From: DATKXU01 sp035528905
GTDB lineage: Bacteria > Armatimonadota > UBA5829 > DTJY01
Direction: 5' to 3'
DNA length: 64,000 bases
Assembly: GCA_035528905.1 (NCBI GenBank)
Contig: DATKXU010000109.1
Span: forward strand, 7,895 to 71,894
The notes beneath the pieces were generated by a model, which was given only the letters and a program-made list of their open reading frames with translations, did no database searches and had not been told where the DNA came from. Of this stretch, positions 8,819-18,912 are shown one piece after another. The position numbers and the translations under genes are program-made. Each line of letters opens with the position of its first letter. Position 1 is the first letter of the stretch.

Positions 8819-9931
8819 ATGCCGGAAATCAGCGAAGTCAACGCATATTCGCTGGAGCTGCCGCTCAGAGAGCCTTTCGGAACAGCAAAGGGCACCAAAA
8901 CGACGTCGCCCGCGGTGATCGTCCACCTTGGGTTATCGAATGGCGTCTATGGCCTCGGCTCTGCGACTCCCGCCAAGTACGTCACCGCCGAGGACACGGC
9001 TTCGGTCCTGTCAGCGATTGAGCTATGTGCGCCCGACCTCGTTGGTCTGGACGCAGCGGCCTACCTCCCCATTTTCGGAATGCTCGGTGAGGTGCTGCCA
9101 CACGCACATTCCGCGCGCGCCGCGCTCGAGATAGCGGTCCTCGATGCCTTCTGCAAGCTCTACGACCTCCCGATGTGCAAGTTCCTCGGAGGCGCATTGC
9201 CCCAAGTGGAAACGGACATAACCATCCCGTTCGTGGGCTCAGAGGCCGCGCGTGAGCTTGCGCAACAGGCTGCCTCTCGCGGATTCAAGCACCTCAAGAT
9301 AAAGATCGGGAGCCACGACCCGGAGGACGATCTGGCACGAGTGCTCGGGGCGAGCGAAGGCGCGCCGCACTGCAGCATCAGGCTCGATGCAAACCAGGGG
9401 TTCACACCTACCGTCGCGGTAAGATTCGCAGGCAAGATTCAGGAGGCAGGCGTGAAGATCGACCTGTTTGAACAGCCGGTTGACCGTAGGGACCTCGACG
9501 GGCTCCGCTATGTCACGCAGAACACATCCGTGCCGATCTTTGCCGACGAGAGCGCCGTGACGCCGTCCGATGTGCTGAAGCTGATTGAGCTTGAGGCCGT
9601 GGACGGCATAAACGTGAAGCTGATGAAGTGCGGCTTGTCCGGCGCGCTGGATATCATTGCGATGTGCAAAGCCGCGCGCCAGGAACTCATGCTGGGCTGC
9701 ATGGTCGAGACTGGTATCGGGCTGGCTGCTGCTGTTCACCTCGCCTGCGGCACCGGCGCATTCAGCAGGATAGACCTGGACGCACACATGCTGGTCTCCC
9801 CCGACAGCGGACTGTCCTCTGGAGGATTCACGCACAACGGCCCTGTCCTCATCGCCGATAGCACCGCGCCCGGCCACGGCAGCGCTCTTGCAACGACGCC
9901 TGAACTCGTACCATCCCAGCCTAGAACCTGA
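8819..9931 (+). CDS. dipeptide epimerase (enolase superfamily, MLE subgroup)
   Basis: A 370-residue cytoplasmic enzyme of the muconate-lactonizing subgroup. The catalytic set is complete: K160-I-K162, metal ligands Asp190, Glu219 and Asp243, and the second-face Lys267. The D319-L-D321 motif near the C-terminus is the signature of dipeptide epimerases, which bind the substrate amino group. L-Ala-D/L-Glu epimerase activity in murein peptide recycling is the likely role, and murA follows. The last few codons lie in a heptanucleotide repeat (9925-9957), so the native C-terminus may have been altered. The exact dipeptide specificity cannot be read. Confidence 0.88.
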   Translation: MPEISEVNAYSLELPLREPFGTAKGTKTTSPAVIVHLGLSNGVYGLGSATPAKYVTAEDTASVLSAIELCAPDLVGLDAAAYLPIFGMLGEVLPHAHSARAALEIAVLDAFCKLYDLPMCKFLGGALPQVETDITIPFVGSEAARELAQQAASRGFKHLKIKIGSHDPEDDLARVLGASEGAPHCSIRLDANQGFTPTVAVRFAGKIQEAGVKIDLFEQPVDRRDLDGLRYVTQNTSVPIFADESAVTPSDVLKLIELEAVDGINVKLMKCGLSGALDIIAMCKAARQELMLGCMVETGIGLAAAVHLACGTGAFSRIDLDAHMLVSPDSGLSSGGFTHNGPVLIADSTAPGHGSALATTPELVPSQPRT

Positions 9932-9957
9932 AACTTGAAACTTGACACCTGAAACCC
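9925..9957. repeat. heptanucleotide tandem repeat, AACTTGA family
   Basis: AACCTGA AACTTGA AACTTGA CACCTGA AACCC, exact 7-bp period, overlapping the stop codon of the epimerase gene. Confidence 0.85.
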
Positions 9958-10054
9958 TTTCCGCTGCTCGAAGGGTACTCGTTCGCGGACGCCTTGCATG
10001 TGCCGCAGCCAAGCGCCCGCCGTGAGGGCACCTCAGCAATTCGAGGGCGATTGC

Positions 10055-10084
10055 TTGACAGAGGGATTTCGCATCCTGTATACT
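10055..10084 (+). promoter_or_regulatory. strong sigma70-like promoter for murA
   Basis: Perfect TTGACA (10055-10060), an 18-bp spacer, then TATACT (10079-10084). The gap between epimerase and murA is about 300 bp and holds this promoter, the 9925 repeat and a leader of about 145 bases. I see no other gene in it. Confidence 0.8.
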
Positions 10085-10235
10085 TTGCCAGACGATCGGA
10101 ACGCAAGAGTGGGCTAGAATCCGCGGCCGGCCCGACGCGTCGCAAAGCGCCCCCGAGTGGGTAAAATAGATATTGGGCTGGCAAGCGGTTCTGCCCAGTG
10201 CCGCATCTGCCGGACGTCACGAGGAGGTTCGATTC

Positions 10236-11519
10236 TTGCAAGAAATCTACGTGGTAGGCGGTAACAGACTAAAAGGCGACGTTAGGATCAGCGGCAGCAA
10301 GAACGGCACACTAGCGATCATGGCGGGGGCGCTGCTCGCCAAGGGCACCACAATTCTCGAAAATGTCCCTCGGATCGGCGACATAAACACCATGGTGGAG
10401 ATGCTGCGGCAGGTCGGCGTGAGAACCAGGGTGAGCCGCGAAAACCGCGTGGAAATAGACGCCTCCGAAATCGAATCGAACGAAGCCCCATATGAACTAG
10501 TAAAGAAGATGCGGGCTTCGTTTTGTATCACCGGGCCGATACTCGCCAGACTGGGCTATGCGAAGGTCCCCATGCCCGGCGGCTGCGACATAGGCGCACG
10601 CCCCATAGACTTCCACGTGAAGGGGCTTCAGGCCCTGGGAGCCAGAGTTTCCATCGAACACGGCTACGTGGAAACCGAAGCCAGCAAGTTGAGGGGCGCT
10701 CACATTTATCTCGACTTCCCAAGCGCAGGCGCGACCCAGCACATCATGACAGTGGCCTGTCTCGCGGAGGGCACGACGCGCATTGAGAACGCGGCGCTCG
10801 AGCCGGAGGTAGTTGAACTCGCGGACTTCCTGAGCGCAATGGGCGCGAGGATATGCGGGGCCGGCACGAGCACGATTGAAGTCGAAGGCGTGAAGGAGCT
10901 CCACGGCGTTACCCACACGATGATACCCGACCGAATGGAGGCCGGCACCTTCGCCATCGCGGCAGCCGCCACCAGGGGCGATGTAATTCTGGTGTGCGCA
11001 ATCTCCGAGCACTGCACCGCTGTGTTCCAGAAGCTGGAGGAGGCAGGAATACGCGTGGCGGCGGGTACGGACTGCGTGCGGATCACGTCCGACCGCCGGC
11101 CTATAGCCACAGACATAAAGACCATGCCACACCCCGGTTTCCCCACGGACATGCAGCAGCTGTTCACGGCGATGCTTACCATTGCGGACGGCACGTCTGT
11201 GGTCAGCGAGAGCGTCTACGAGCGCAGGTTTAAGTACGTGGCGGAACTCCAGAGGATGGGGGCAGACATCGTACAGGAAGGACGAACTGCGATCATCAAG
11301 GGCGTGCCGAAATTGACTGGTGCCCAGGTGACGGCCACCGATCTCCGCGCAGGCGCCGCTCTGATAATCGCCGGCCTTGCGGCGGACGGACGTACCGAAA
11401 TCTCCGGCGTGGAGCACATTGACCGCGGTTACGAAGACATCGAGGGCAAGCTGGCGTCGCTGGGAGCCGAAGTAGTCCGCAGCGAGGTCGCGCCTGAGTC
11501 CGCAGTTCGACTGGCCTAG
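10236..11519 (+). CDS. murA: UDP-N-acetylglucosamine 1-carboxyvinyltransferase
   Basis: A 427-residue cytoplasmic enzyme that transfers enolpyruvate from PEP to UDP-GlcNAc, the first committed step of peptidoglycan synthesis. Lys22-Asn23 (SKNG) and the PGGC loop with the catalytic Cys117 (target of fosfomycin) are intact. The GARPIDFHVKGL segment and the C-terminal HIDRGYEDIEGKLASLGA are conserved. I chose TTG 10236 because GAGGAGG lies 8 bases upstream and the product then begins like other MurA proteins (LQEIYVVGG). An ATG at 10173 would add 21 unusual residues. A strong promoter precedes it and a terminator follows. Confidence 0.96.
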   Translation: MQEIYVVGGNRLKGDVRISGSKNGTLAIMAGALLAKGTTILENVPRIGDINTMVEMLRQVGVRTRVSRENRVEIDASEIESNEAPYELVKKMRASFCITGPILARLGYAKVPMPGGCDIGARPIDFHVKGLQALGARVSIEHGYVETEASKLRGAHIYLDFPSAGATQHIMTVACLAEGTTRIENAALEPEVVELADFLSAMGARICGAGTSTIEVEGVKELHGVTHTMIPDRMEAGTFAIAAAATRGDVILVCAISEHCTAVFQKLEEAGIRVAAGTDCVRITSDRRPIATDIKTMPHPGFPTDMQQLFTAMLTIADGTSVVSESVYERRFKYVAELQRMGADIVQEGRTAIIKGVPKLTGAQVTATDLRAGAALIIAGLAADGRTEISGVEHIDRGYEDIEGKLASLGAEVVRSEVAPESAVRLA

Positions 11520-11567
11520 GCACCGATCCCTGTTTCAAGGCCGCGAAAGGCCGTGGACGCCGTGGAT

Positions 11568-11592
11568 GTCCCAGCAGTTGGGCTGCTGGGAC
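11568..11592 (+). terminator. hairpin terminator after murA
   Basis: Perfect 10-bp arms GTCCCAGCAG / CTGCTGGGAC around TTGGG, followed by a weakly T-rich stretch. Confidence 0.65.
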
Positions 11593-11713
11593 TTGCTATT
11601 AGTGGACATGCCACAAGCCGGTCCGCCGAAACGGAAGCTTGCTCAGAAAGACGCAGATTCGTCCTGCGTCCGCAAGCGATGTTCGGGTAAACTAGTTCCA
11701 GAGAGGGCTTGAG

Positions 11714-13000
11714 ATGGATACCGCGAAATCCTCAGAGTTGTTCGAAGAGGCTCAACGCTACATTCCGGGCGGCGTGAACAGCCCTGTGCGGGCATTCAAG
11801 GCCGTCGGAGGCGGTCCGCTTTTCATAGATCGAGGCAGGGGATCCCACATCTGGGATGCGGACGGCAACAAGTTCATTGATTACGTGGGATCCTGGGGAC
11901 CGCTGATCCTGGGACACGCGCATCCGCTCGTCGTGCGGGCGATCGAGAAGGCGGCCGCACGTGGGACGAGCTTCGGTGCGACCACCGAGGCGGAGATCGA
12001 GCTTGCGAAGATGATAGTTGACGCGGTGGCGTCGGTGGAGATGGTGCGCCTCGTCAGCTCCGGCACGGAAGCGGTGATGAGCGCCATTCGCCTGGCGCGC
12101 GGGTACACCGGCCGCGACAAGATCGTTAAGTTCGAGGGCGGCTACCACGGCCACAGCGACGCCCTGCTTGCAAAGGCAGGATCCGGCGTGGCGACGTTCG
12201 GAATCCCGGACAGCGCGGGCGTCCCGGCAACGATGACTGCAGATACCCTGGTGCTCCCTTACAACGACATAGATGCCGTCCGCACGCTTTTCAAGGCCAT
12301 GGGGCCGGAGATCGCCTGCGTGGTCATCGAGCCGGTCGCGGGCAACATGGGCGTTGTGATCCCAAAGCCCGGCTACCTCGCCGATCTGCGGGAGCTGACC
12401 CACAAATATGGGATCGTACTGATCTTCGACGAGGTAATCACCGGCTTCCGCCTCTCTTATGGAGGAGCGCAGAAGCTCTACGGCGTCATCCCGGACATGA
12501 CGACGCTGGGGAAGATCATCGGCGGGGGTCTTCCCTTGGGCGCTTACGGCGGCAGGTGCGAGATCATGGAGCAGGTGGCTCCCGTCGGCCCCGTCTACCA
12601 GGCCGGGACACTCTCCGGAAATCCGGTTGCCGTAGCAGCCGGAATCGAGACCCTGCGCATCCTCCGCGATCGAAATCCGTATGCCGGGCTCGAGGCAAAG
12701 ACAGCGAGGCTCGGAGATGCGCTGGCGTCAGCAGCCGAGACCAGCGGGATTGATCTGGAGGTCAACCAGATCGGCTCGATGATGACGGCCTTCTTCACGC
12801 GGGAGGCGGTTGACGATTACGCTACCGCGAAGACCTCGGACACGCGGAAATACGCAGCGTTCTTCCGGGCGATGCTGGAACAGGGAATCTATCTGGCGCC
12901 CAGCCAGTTTGAAGCGGCATTCGTATCAACGGCGCATACTGACGAGGACATTTACCACACGGTTGAGGCGGCAGAAAAAGCGCTGGCGCTAATAGTATGA
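11714..13000 (+). CDS. hemL: glutamate-1-semialdehyde 2,1-aminomutase
   Basis: A 428-residue PLP enzyme that converts glutamate-1-semialdehyde to 5-aminolevulinate in the C5 tetrapyrrole pathway. It begins with the family signature (IPGGVNSPVRAFK). It has SSGTEAVMSAIRLARGYTGR, the PLP-binding IFDEVITGF (Asp239), and TTLGKIIGGGLP with the Schiff-base Lys267. Length matches the family. AGAGAGGG precedes the ATG. A secreted mannosidase gene starts 26 bp after its stop and is functionally unrelated. Confidence 0.97.
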   Translation: MDTAKSSELFEEAQRYIPGGVNSPVRAFKAVGGGPLFIDRGRGSHIWDADGNKFIDYVGSWGPLILGHAHPLVVRAIEKAAARGTSFGATTEAEIELAKMIVDAVASVEMVRLVSSGTEAVMSAIRLARGYTGRDKIVKFEGGYHGHSDALLAKAGSGVATFGIPDSAGVPATMTADTLVLPYNDIDAVRTLFKAMGPEIACVVIEPVAGNMGVVIPKPGYLADLRELTHKYGIVLIFDEVITGFRLSYGGAQKLYGVIPDMTTLGKIIGGGLPLGAYGGRCEIMEQVAPVGPVYQAGTLSGNPVAVAAGIETLRILRDRNPYAGLEAKTARLGDALASAAETSGIDLEVNQIGSMMTAFFTREAVDDYATAKTSDTRKYAAFFRAMLEQGIYLAPSQFEAAFVSTAHTDEDIYHTVEAAEKALALIV

Positions 13001-13026
13001 GATTTAGCTTACCCGGAGGAACAACA

Positions 13027-15972
13027 GTGAAGACTCGCGCAGTCAAGGCATGTATTCTGGCACTTGTGGCATTTGTAGGCGCTACCTGCGCCGAAGAATT
13101 CGCCATTGCCCGAGACCCCGATCCGCGCTCGCAGGTATTCACGAAAGACGCGGTCCGCCCGGAGCCCACGATCGAGAGCATATCTCTCGCCCCAACGATT
13201 CGGCTCGTGCGGCAAGGCTCGAAGCTGATGCAGGTTGTCGAGCTGACGGTGAAACACAGCCCGAGTCCACAGCCTCTTACAGCCACGGTAACCGTGGGCG
13301 GGAAGTCCAGGCAAGTCGCGCTGCATCCTGACCCGCCAGGCGACGGAAAATCCGAGCTAACGGTCGCTGAGGTAACAAAGCCCACGGTGGTAGAGGTCAG
13401 CGTAGGCTCAGGCGGGAACAAGCAGACCGCCGCTTGTGAAATCCGGCCCCAGAGACACTGGAGGGTGTACGTGCAGCCGAGCTCCCACGTTGATATCGGC
13501 TATACAGATCTTCAAGAGCGGGTGATCGCAAGGCACAACGAAAACATGTCACTGGCTCTGGATCTGTGCAAGAAACACCCCGGCTTCAAGTGGAACACGG
13601 AGGTCGCCTGGGTGGAGGACAATTACTTATCGCTCGCGCCGGCAGAGCGCAAGTCCGAGTTTATAAAACACGCTGAGAAGGGCCTGATCGGCTGCCAGGC
13701 TGTCTATGGAAACATGCTCACTGGAATCCTCTCGCACGAAGAGATCATACGGAGCCTCTATTTCGCCCATTCGATGTCGAAGATGTACGGCATTCCATTC
13801 GACATCGCGATGAGCAGCGATGTTCCGACCCAGGTATGGACTCTGCCCACGGTGCTGGCTGGCAGCGGGATCAAGTATTTCAGCGCCGGCCTGAACATGT
13901 CACGTGGAGGCTCCTTCGATCGCCTGTTCGACAAATCGCCTTTCTACTGGGAGGGGCCTGATGGAAGCCGCGTGCTGGCCTGGCTCTTACGCGGATATGC
14001 ATACGCCTACAGGCTTCATCTGTTGTCCAGCGCGGACAAGGCAGAATCCCATATTGAGAAGTTCCTGCAGGGCTACGAGCGCGACGATTACCCCTACGAT
14101 GCCGTACTGGCCTTTGGTGGATTCAGCGACAATCAGCCTCTCGACCCCAGGCTGGCATCCGTGGCCGACGAGTGGAACAGGCGGTATGCTTATCCGAAAA
14201 TAATCCTCTGCCGCGGGCCTGAATTCTTCAACTACATAGAGTCCAAGTTCAGAGACAAAACACCAACGATCCGTGGCGACGGTGGCGCTTACTGGGAGGA
14301 CGGCGCAGGCTCCTCCGCCCTGGAGACGGCGCTCGTCCGCCGTGCAAAGGAGGACCTGGCGGCTGCCGAGAAACTTCATTCCTTAACATCATGCCTCGGC
14401 GGCGCTGTATATCCCAAAGCAGACATCAACCAGGCATGGAAGGACGCCATCCTGTACGACGAGCATACATGGGGTGCGTGGTGCAGCATAGACCAGCCGA
14501 ATTCCGCGCAGACAATCCGCCAGTGGAGGTATAAGAAAGCGTTTGCCGACAACGCAAGCTGTCGGACGGCCCACATAATGGAGCAGGGCCTCGATAGCCT
14601 CGCGAAGATCGTAAAGCTCAAAGAGCCCTCGGTCGTCGTATTCAATCCACTCAGTTGGCCTGTCAGCGGCACGGTCAGGGCTGAAACGGCGGACGGCAGG
14701 CAGATCGAATTCTGGGCGGACGATGTCCCGCCGGTCGGGTACAAAGCATACGCACTGCACAAGCTGCCGGCCGGGCGCACTCCTCTCCTAACCTTAGGAG
14801 AAAGCAGCGACGTGCGCCAGCTCAACCCGAAATCCGAAATCCGTCCCGCCCAAGCGGGATCCCGCCAAAGGCGGGAAAATCCGCAATCCGAAATCCGCAA
14901 TCCGAAATTGGAAAACCGCTTCTACCGCCTGGAGTTCGACCGAACCACCGGCGCGATCAAGAGCCTCTACGACAAGGAACTCAAGCGCGAGCTGGTAGAT
15001 TCCACGGCGCCCTATGGGATCAACCAGTACATCTATATCAAAGGTCAGGGCGATGGCGCCAGGGACGTTACCTGGAGCGAGAGCGCTCCGGCTGTAACCT
15101 TCGCTGAAGAAAGCCGGCCATGCGCCTCGGTTATGCGCATCCGGGGTTCGGCATACAACACGCCGGAATGGACGACGGAAGTGGTTCTGTATGGCAATTG
15201 CAAGCGCATAGACTTCGAGAACGTTATCAACAAGCAACAAACTACCGAAAAGGAAGCCGGGTACTTTGCATTCCCCTTCTCCCTGAATAAACCGCAGTTT
15301 TACGTGGGGCTGCCCAATGGCGTGATGCGACCGGACAAGGACATGCTCGATGGAGCGTGCATGCAGTGGTACTGCGCTCAGGACTTCGTCGCCATCGCGG
15401 ACGACAAGGGCGCCTTAGTCTGGACAGCCGTGGACAGTCCGCTTATCACGCTCGGCGACATCAACCGCGAGACGTTCAAATCGCCGCTCCCAATCGAGAA
15501 CGGCCACCTTTACGCCTACGTCTTCAACAACTACTGGTACACGAACTACAAAGCCGTCCAGGGCGGCGAGTTGAAGTTCCGATTCTCGCTTACCAGTATA
15601 CCGAAGTACGATCCAGTCGCCGCCGCCCGTTTCGGCCAGTCGGTGCGCAATCCGCTCCTGTCCAGAGTTTGCGAGCCTTCAGGTAGACCGTCAACTACCA
15701 GCCATGAAGCATCGGCTTCCCTGTGTTCGGTCACACCCTCGAACATCGTCATTCAAGCAGTGAAGAAGGCCGAGTCAGGAGATGGGCTGATCATCCGGCT
15801 GAGAGAGATCTCCGGCAAGAGAACTAAGGCCACCCTTCGCTTCCCCACGAGCCTCAGAGAGGGATGGTCGTGCAGCCTCGTCGAGGATCCACACACGAAG
15901 CTAAGTGCATCCGCCGGGCGCGTGGGCTTGACCGTGCCTGCCAACGGACTTGCCACCATTCTGGTGAGGTAG
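13027..15972 (+). CDS. secreted GH38-like alpha-mannosidase
   Basis: 981 residues from GTG 13027, with GGAGG 6-7 bases upstream and a good signal peptide (KTRAVKACILALVAFVGATC). An ATG at 12997 overlapping hemL is the alternative. The catalytic module starts near residue 150 with SSHVDIGYTD, matching the HxD zinc-binding motif of GH38 (His154, Asp156). An AMSSDVPTQVW segment near residue 262 sits where the nucleophile Asp region is expected, but lacks the usual DPFG context. A C-terminal beta domain follows, as in GH38. Residues about 600-629 are low complexity, encoded by a heptanucleotide repeat with two small hairpins. Probable role: trimming alpha-mannosides outside the cytoplasm. Family assignment is good, substrate uncertain. 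Confidence 0.82.
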   Translation: MKTRAVKACILALVAFVGATCAEEFAIARDPDPRSQVFTKDAVRPEPTIESISLAPTIRLVRQGSKLMQVVELTVKHSPSPQPLTATVTVGGKSRQVALHPDPPGDGKSELTVAEVTKPTVVEVSVGSGGNKQTAACEIRPQRHWRVYVQPSSHVDIGYTDLQERVIARHNENMSLALDLCKKHPGFKWNTEVAWVEDNYLSLAPAERKSEFIKHAEKGLIGCQAVYGNMLTGILSHEEIIRSLYFAHSMSKMYGIPFDIAMSSDVPTQVWTLPTVLAGSGIKYFSAGLNMSRGGSFDRLFDKSPFYWEGPDGSRVLAWLLRGYAYAYRLHLLSSADKAESHIEKFLQGYERDDYPYDAVLAFGGFSDNQPLDPRLASVADEWNRRYAYPKIILCRGPEFFNYIESKFRDKTPTIRGDGGAYWEDGAGSSALETALVRRAKEDLAAAEKLHSLTSCLGGAVYPKADINQAWKDAILYDEHTWGAWCSIDQPNSAQTIRQWRYKKAFADNASCRTAHIMEQGLDSLAKIVKLKEPSVVVFNPLSWPVSGTVRAETADGRQIEFWADDVPPVGYKAYALHKLPAGRTPLLTLGESSDVRQLNPKSEIRPAQAGSRQRRENPQSEIRNPKLENRFYRLEFDRTTGAIKSLYDKELKRELVDSTAPYGINQYIYIKGQGDGARDVTWSESAPAVTFAEESRPCASVMRIRGSAYNTPEWTTEVVLYGNCKRIDFENVINKQQTTEKEAGYFAFPFSLNKPQFYVGLPNGVMRPDKDMLDGACMQWYCAQDFVAIADDKGALVWTAVDSPLITLGDINRETFKSPLPIENGHLYAYVFNNYWYTNYKAVQGGELKFRFSLTSIPKYDPVAAARFGQSVRNPLLSRVCEPSGRPSTTSHEASASLCSVTPSNIVIQAVKKAESGDGLIIRLREISGKRTKATLRFPTSLREGWSCSLVEDPHTKLSASAGRVGLTVPANGLATILVR
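14824..14912. repeat. heptanucleotide repeat with two hairpins, inside mannosidase gene
   Basis: Heptads AACCCGA AATCCGA AATCCGT, then hairpins CCCGC/GCGGG (14845-14858) and CCCGCC/GGCGGG (14861-14875), then AATCCGC AATCCGA AATCCGC AATCCGA AATTGGA. The reading frame is kept, giving a Ser/Glu/Arg/Pro/Asn-rich insert. Confidence 0.85.
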
Positions 15973-16015
15973 CACATACTCAGATAGAGCACACACATCG
16001 CTGCCAGCTCGGCGG

Positions 16016-18868
16016 TCAGTCGCGTAGCGGCTCCCCGCGGGTTATCACGGTCACATATGCGCGTGCGCTGGCGCCCGGCAATGTGCCGCATTCGAATTCC
16101 ACCTGGTTGCTGCCAGGCTCCAGGATCGGCGCCTCACCTTGAGGCTTCACCTCGCCGATCAGCTCTCCGTTCGGCGCGTAGAGCTTGCAGTCGGACATCG
16201 AGTTGAACTCGAGCCAGCAGCCGCTCTCGATCTCCACGGGGAAGACGATCTCCCTGCCTGCGATCCCGACCTTAGGATTGCGAAGCTTGTTCTTCACAAG
16301 GGGCAGCGCCTTGACGGGGCTTACATAGCACGTGACCTCGCTCCCCTCCGGCAGATTGTTGTACCAGAGGGAGAGAGAAGCAACCCGGCCGTAATTCACC
16401 CATTCACGGTAAGTGGCATACTTGTTCTTATGGGGCCACGGGTTATAGGGCCAGAGATAGTCGTCGGTGTGTTCGCCCTCGGGCTCGATCAGCTCGAAGT
16501 AGCGCCAGCCGGTGAAGTCAACCTTCACGAAGTGATCGCTGATCCCCAGCGCGACATGGATCGGGCTTCTGAGCTGGAAACTAAGAATCTCGCCTTGGCC
16601 GTCGCCATAGACCCAGACTCCCAGCGCCTGCTGCTGCGATATGTCCAGATCGGGGGAGAAGAACTTTTCGACCATCGCCCATGCGCCGTTCGGACGCGCA
16701 CGCGTGCTCAGCGCCGTGTAGCAGCCACTGACCGCTCCGGCCTTCACCTGGGCCGATGAAGGCTTGAGGTGTGCGGTAACGCAGTTTCGGGCGGCGCGCC
16801 CGACAAACTCGTCCAGCTTGGTGAAATCTGCGATCGTGACACCCTCCGGCGAGTCATAAGCCCCCGCTGCCATCAACGCTTCAATGCGCAGCCGCACGGG
16901 CTGGCGGCCGAACTTGTTCCTGGTCTCCCAAGTGCTCTTCCCGTCAATGCCCTCCACTTTGTGCTTTGCATAACCCGCTTTGCGGAACTGCCATTTCTTA
17001 CTTGAGGTCCGCTCGAGCGTGAATTCCTCGCCCGGGACTCTCAGCCTCGATTTGATAGATTCCCGGAAATAGTCCGCACGGCGCAGGTTCTCATATTGCT
17101 TGAAGATGTCGGCGAGACGCCGGTACGCCGGGGCATCCGGGCCGAAGCCAACCAGGGAGACACCCGCGTCATCACCAAGGCACTTGCACATAAGGTACTC
17201 GATGTCGTCGGGATACGTGCGCTCGTCCTGCGTCACATGCGGTCCTTCGTCAGTGACGACGGCCCACCATCCGAGATGCGCAGGCAGGAACATCCGACGC
17301 ACATCCTCATTGGCCGCGCAGTGGATATCCACGAACCGCTTGTGGCCCCTTCTGGGATGATCCCATGCCTCCATGCGCGACCGCACGTACCAGAGATGGT
17401 GGCGGAAGGTGCTCATCTCCATAAGCGCCGGCTTCTCCAATCGCTTGCATATCTCAAACACAAACTTGGAGCCGTAATGCCAGCCGTTTTCCGGGCCGCC
17501 CAGGATGTCCTCCGCATCCAGCGCATCCAGATAAATCATGTCGAAGCCGCACTCGTTGAAGGTCTCGGCGGTCTTGGCGGCCACCTCGGTCAGGAGCGTG
17601 GAATCGCCGTCCGGCGCGAACAGGCCGAAGCATTCCTTGAGGTGATGTACCTTCGCGCCCCGGGCATGAGGAGCTATCTTGGTGCCATGCGCTCCTCTTT
17701 GACAGCCCGTAAAGGCATAGGGCGGCTCTTTCGAGACCCCGCTGTATATAATCAGCTCGTCGTCAACCTGCAGGGTTACGCTGTTGCGCACGCCATAGCC
17801 GACTATTGCGGACATGTCCTTGGTGGATTCGACAACCGGCGCCGTGGTCGCATCGGGCGTCAAAGCCTCCGCCAGCGTGAACGTCGCATCCTTTCCGAGC
17901 CTGGGGTCAGGGACCGGAGTCACCCACGGGCAGCTCTTGTCAATCAGGAATGCGTAGGTGTGCAATCCCGCAGTGATCCCCGCCGCGTGGAGCTTGTCAA
18001 TCACGGCCTTCAGGCTGGCACGGCCGTTCGGATACGTTACCGGATTCGGCCTGTAGTCCCCGAATCTGAAGGAAACCCCGCCGTGAAAGTCAATCTGGTT
18101 CATGCCGTAGCGCCTGGCGAGCTGGATCCATTCGTCCACCTTGTCCTCGGAGAGGTTGCCGAAATTGAAAATGTAGGAGCCTCGGTTGATCTCTGCATCC
18201 AGCGCCCAGGGGCCGCCCAGAGGCGACTGAGGCAGGTCCTTCGCGGCGCTCACCACATCCTTCATCACCTGGCGAAGCTGGCTGTGCGGGCATCCGATGA
18301 TCGCAACTTTCGCGCCTTTGAAGCCGAAGCGCGGGTAACACATGGCACGCAGATCGGTATTCGGGCCGGGGATTTCGAGCACGTTCGTCTTCAGATTCAG
18401 GGCCAGGGCACAGCCCACGAAGGGATCCTTATCCCTCGACAGAACGAGCCGAATGTTCGGGAAGGCCAGCTCTTCCACCTGCTCACCCGTCAGGGACAAA
18501 ACCTCCAGGGTGAAATAGTCCTTTCCCGCCTTAGCCTGTATCACCGCACGGACGCCCGACCGGCCGAACTCCACCGTCAAGCACCCATCTGCAGAGGACA
18601 CCGCCGAGGCGTCGTAGCTCGATCCCGCCTTCTTCACCTGGGCGAAGTGGGAACCTGGCTTCCGGACGCAGTAGTCCTTCCCCGCGCGCTTGTCAATGAG
18701 ATGCAGATTCGCGCCGTCGGGCCCGATGACGTACTTGACGTGCCTATTCTCAAGGGTGATTTCCCTGCTTCCGGGCATCTTCTCTCCTATCCCCACGGCG
18801 CCGGCCGTATGGGCTGACAAAGCTGGGATTGCGGATACAAGCAGAATAAGCATGCAAAACCGTTTCAT
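16016..18868 (-). CDS. secreted glycoside hydrolase-like protein of unknown family
   Basis: A 950-residue protein with an N-terminal signal peptide (MKRFCMLILLVSAIPALSA). An N-terminal beta-rich domain (about 35-220) is followed by a probable TIM barrel. The barrel shows NQIDFHGGVSFRFGDY, AGITAGLHTYAF and MIYLDALDAEDI, in which the last Asp pair resembles a glycosidase catalytic strand. An inserted beta segment (about 300-400) splits the barrel. The last ~250 residues resemble a carbohydrate-binding module and a C-terminal beta-sandwich. The gene faces the GH38-like gene. A retaining alpha-glycosidase is plausible but the family is not identified; function is inferred only. Confidence 0.72.
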   Translation of the reverse strand: MKRFCMLILLVSAIPALSAHTAGAVGIGEKMPGSREITLENRHVKYVIGPDGANLHLIDKRAGKDYCVRKPGSHFAQVKKAGSSYDASAVSSADGCLTVEFGRSGVRAVIQAKAGKDYFTLEVLSLTGEQVEELAFPNIRLVLSRDKDPFVGCALALNLKTNVLEIPGPNTDLRAMCYPRFGFKGAKVAIIGCPHSQLRQVMKDVVSAAKDLPQSPLGGPWALDAEINRGSYIFNFGNLSEDKVDEWIQLARRYGMNQIDFHGGVSFRFGDYRPNPVTYPNGRASLKAVIDKLHAAGITAGLHTYAFLIDKSCPWVTPVPDPRLGKDATFTLAEALTPDATTAPVVESTKDMSAIVGYGVRNSVTLQVDDELIIYSGVSKEPPYAFTGCQRGAHGTKIAPHARGAKVHHLKECFGLFAPDGDSTLLTEVAAKTAETFNECGFDMIYLDALDAEDILGGPENGWHYGSKFVFEICKRLEKPALMEMSTFRHHLWYVRSRMEAWDHPRRGHKRFVDIHCAANEDVRRMFLPAHLGWWAVVTDEGPHVTQDERTYPDDIEYLMCKCLGDDAGVSLVGFGPDAPAYRRLADIFKQYENLRRADYFRESIKSRLRVPGEEFTLERTSSKKWQFRKAGYAKHKVEGIDGKSTWETRNKFGRQPVRLRIEALMAAGAYDSPEGVTIADFTKLDEFVGRAARNCVTAHLKPSSAQVKAGAVSGCYTALSTRARPNGAWAMVEKFFSPDLDISQQQALGVWVYGDGQGEILSFQLRSPIHVALGISDHFVKVDFTGWRYFELIEPEGEHTDDYLWPYNPWPHKNKYATYREWVNYGRVASLSLWYNNLPEGSEVTCYVSPVKALPLVKNKLRNPKVGIAGREIVFPVEIESGCWLEFNSMSDCKLYAPNGELIGEVKPQGEAPILEPGSNQVEFECGTLPGASARAYVTVITRGEPLRD

Positions 18869-18912
18869 GTGCTTTCCTCACTCGCGTGGTCACTAGGAGG
18901 CTCGCTGCTGAA

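Noticed and set aside
17096..18817. Long 573-codon open frame on the plus strand
   Set aside because: It is antisense to the 950-residue secreted protein, has no recognisable domain and reflects the high GC content.
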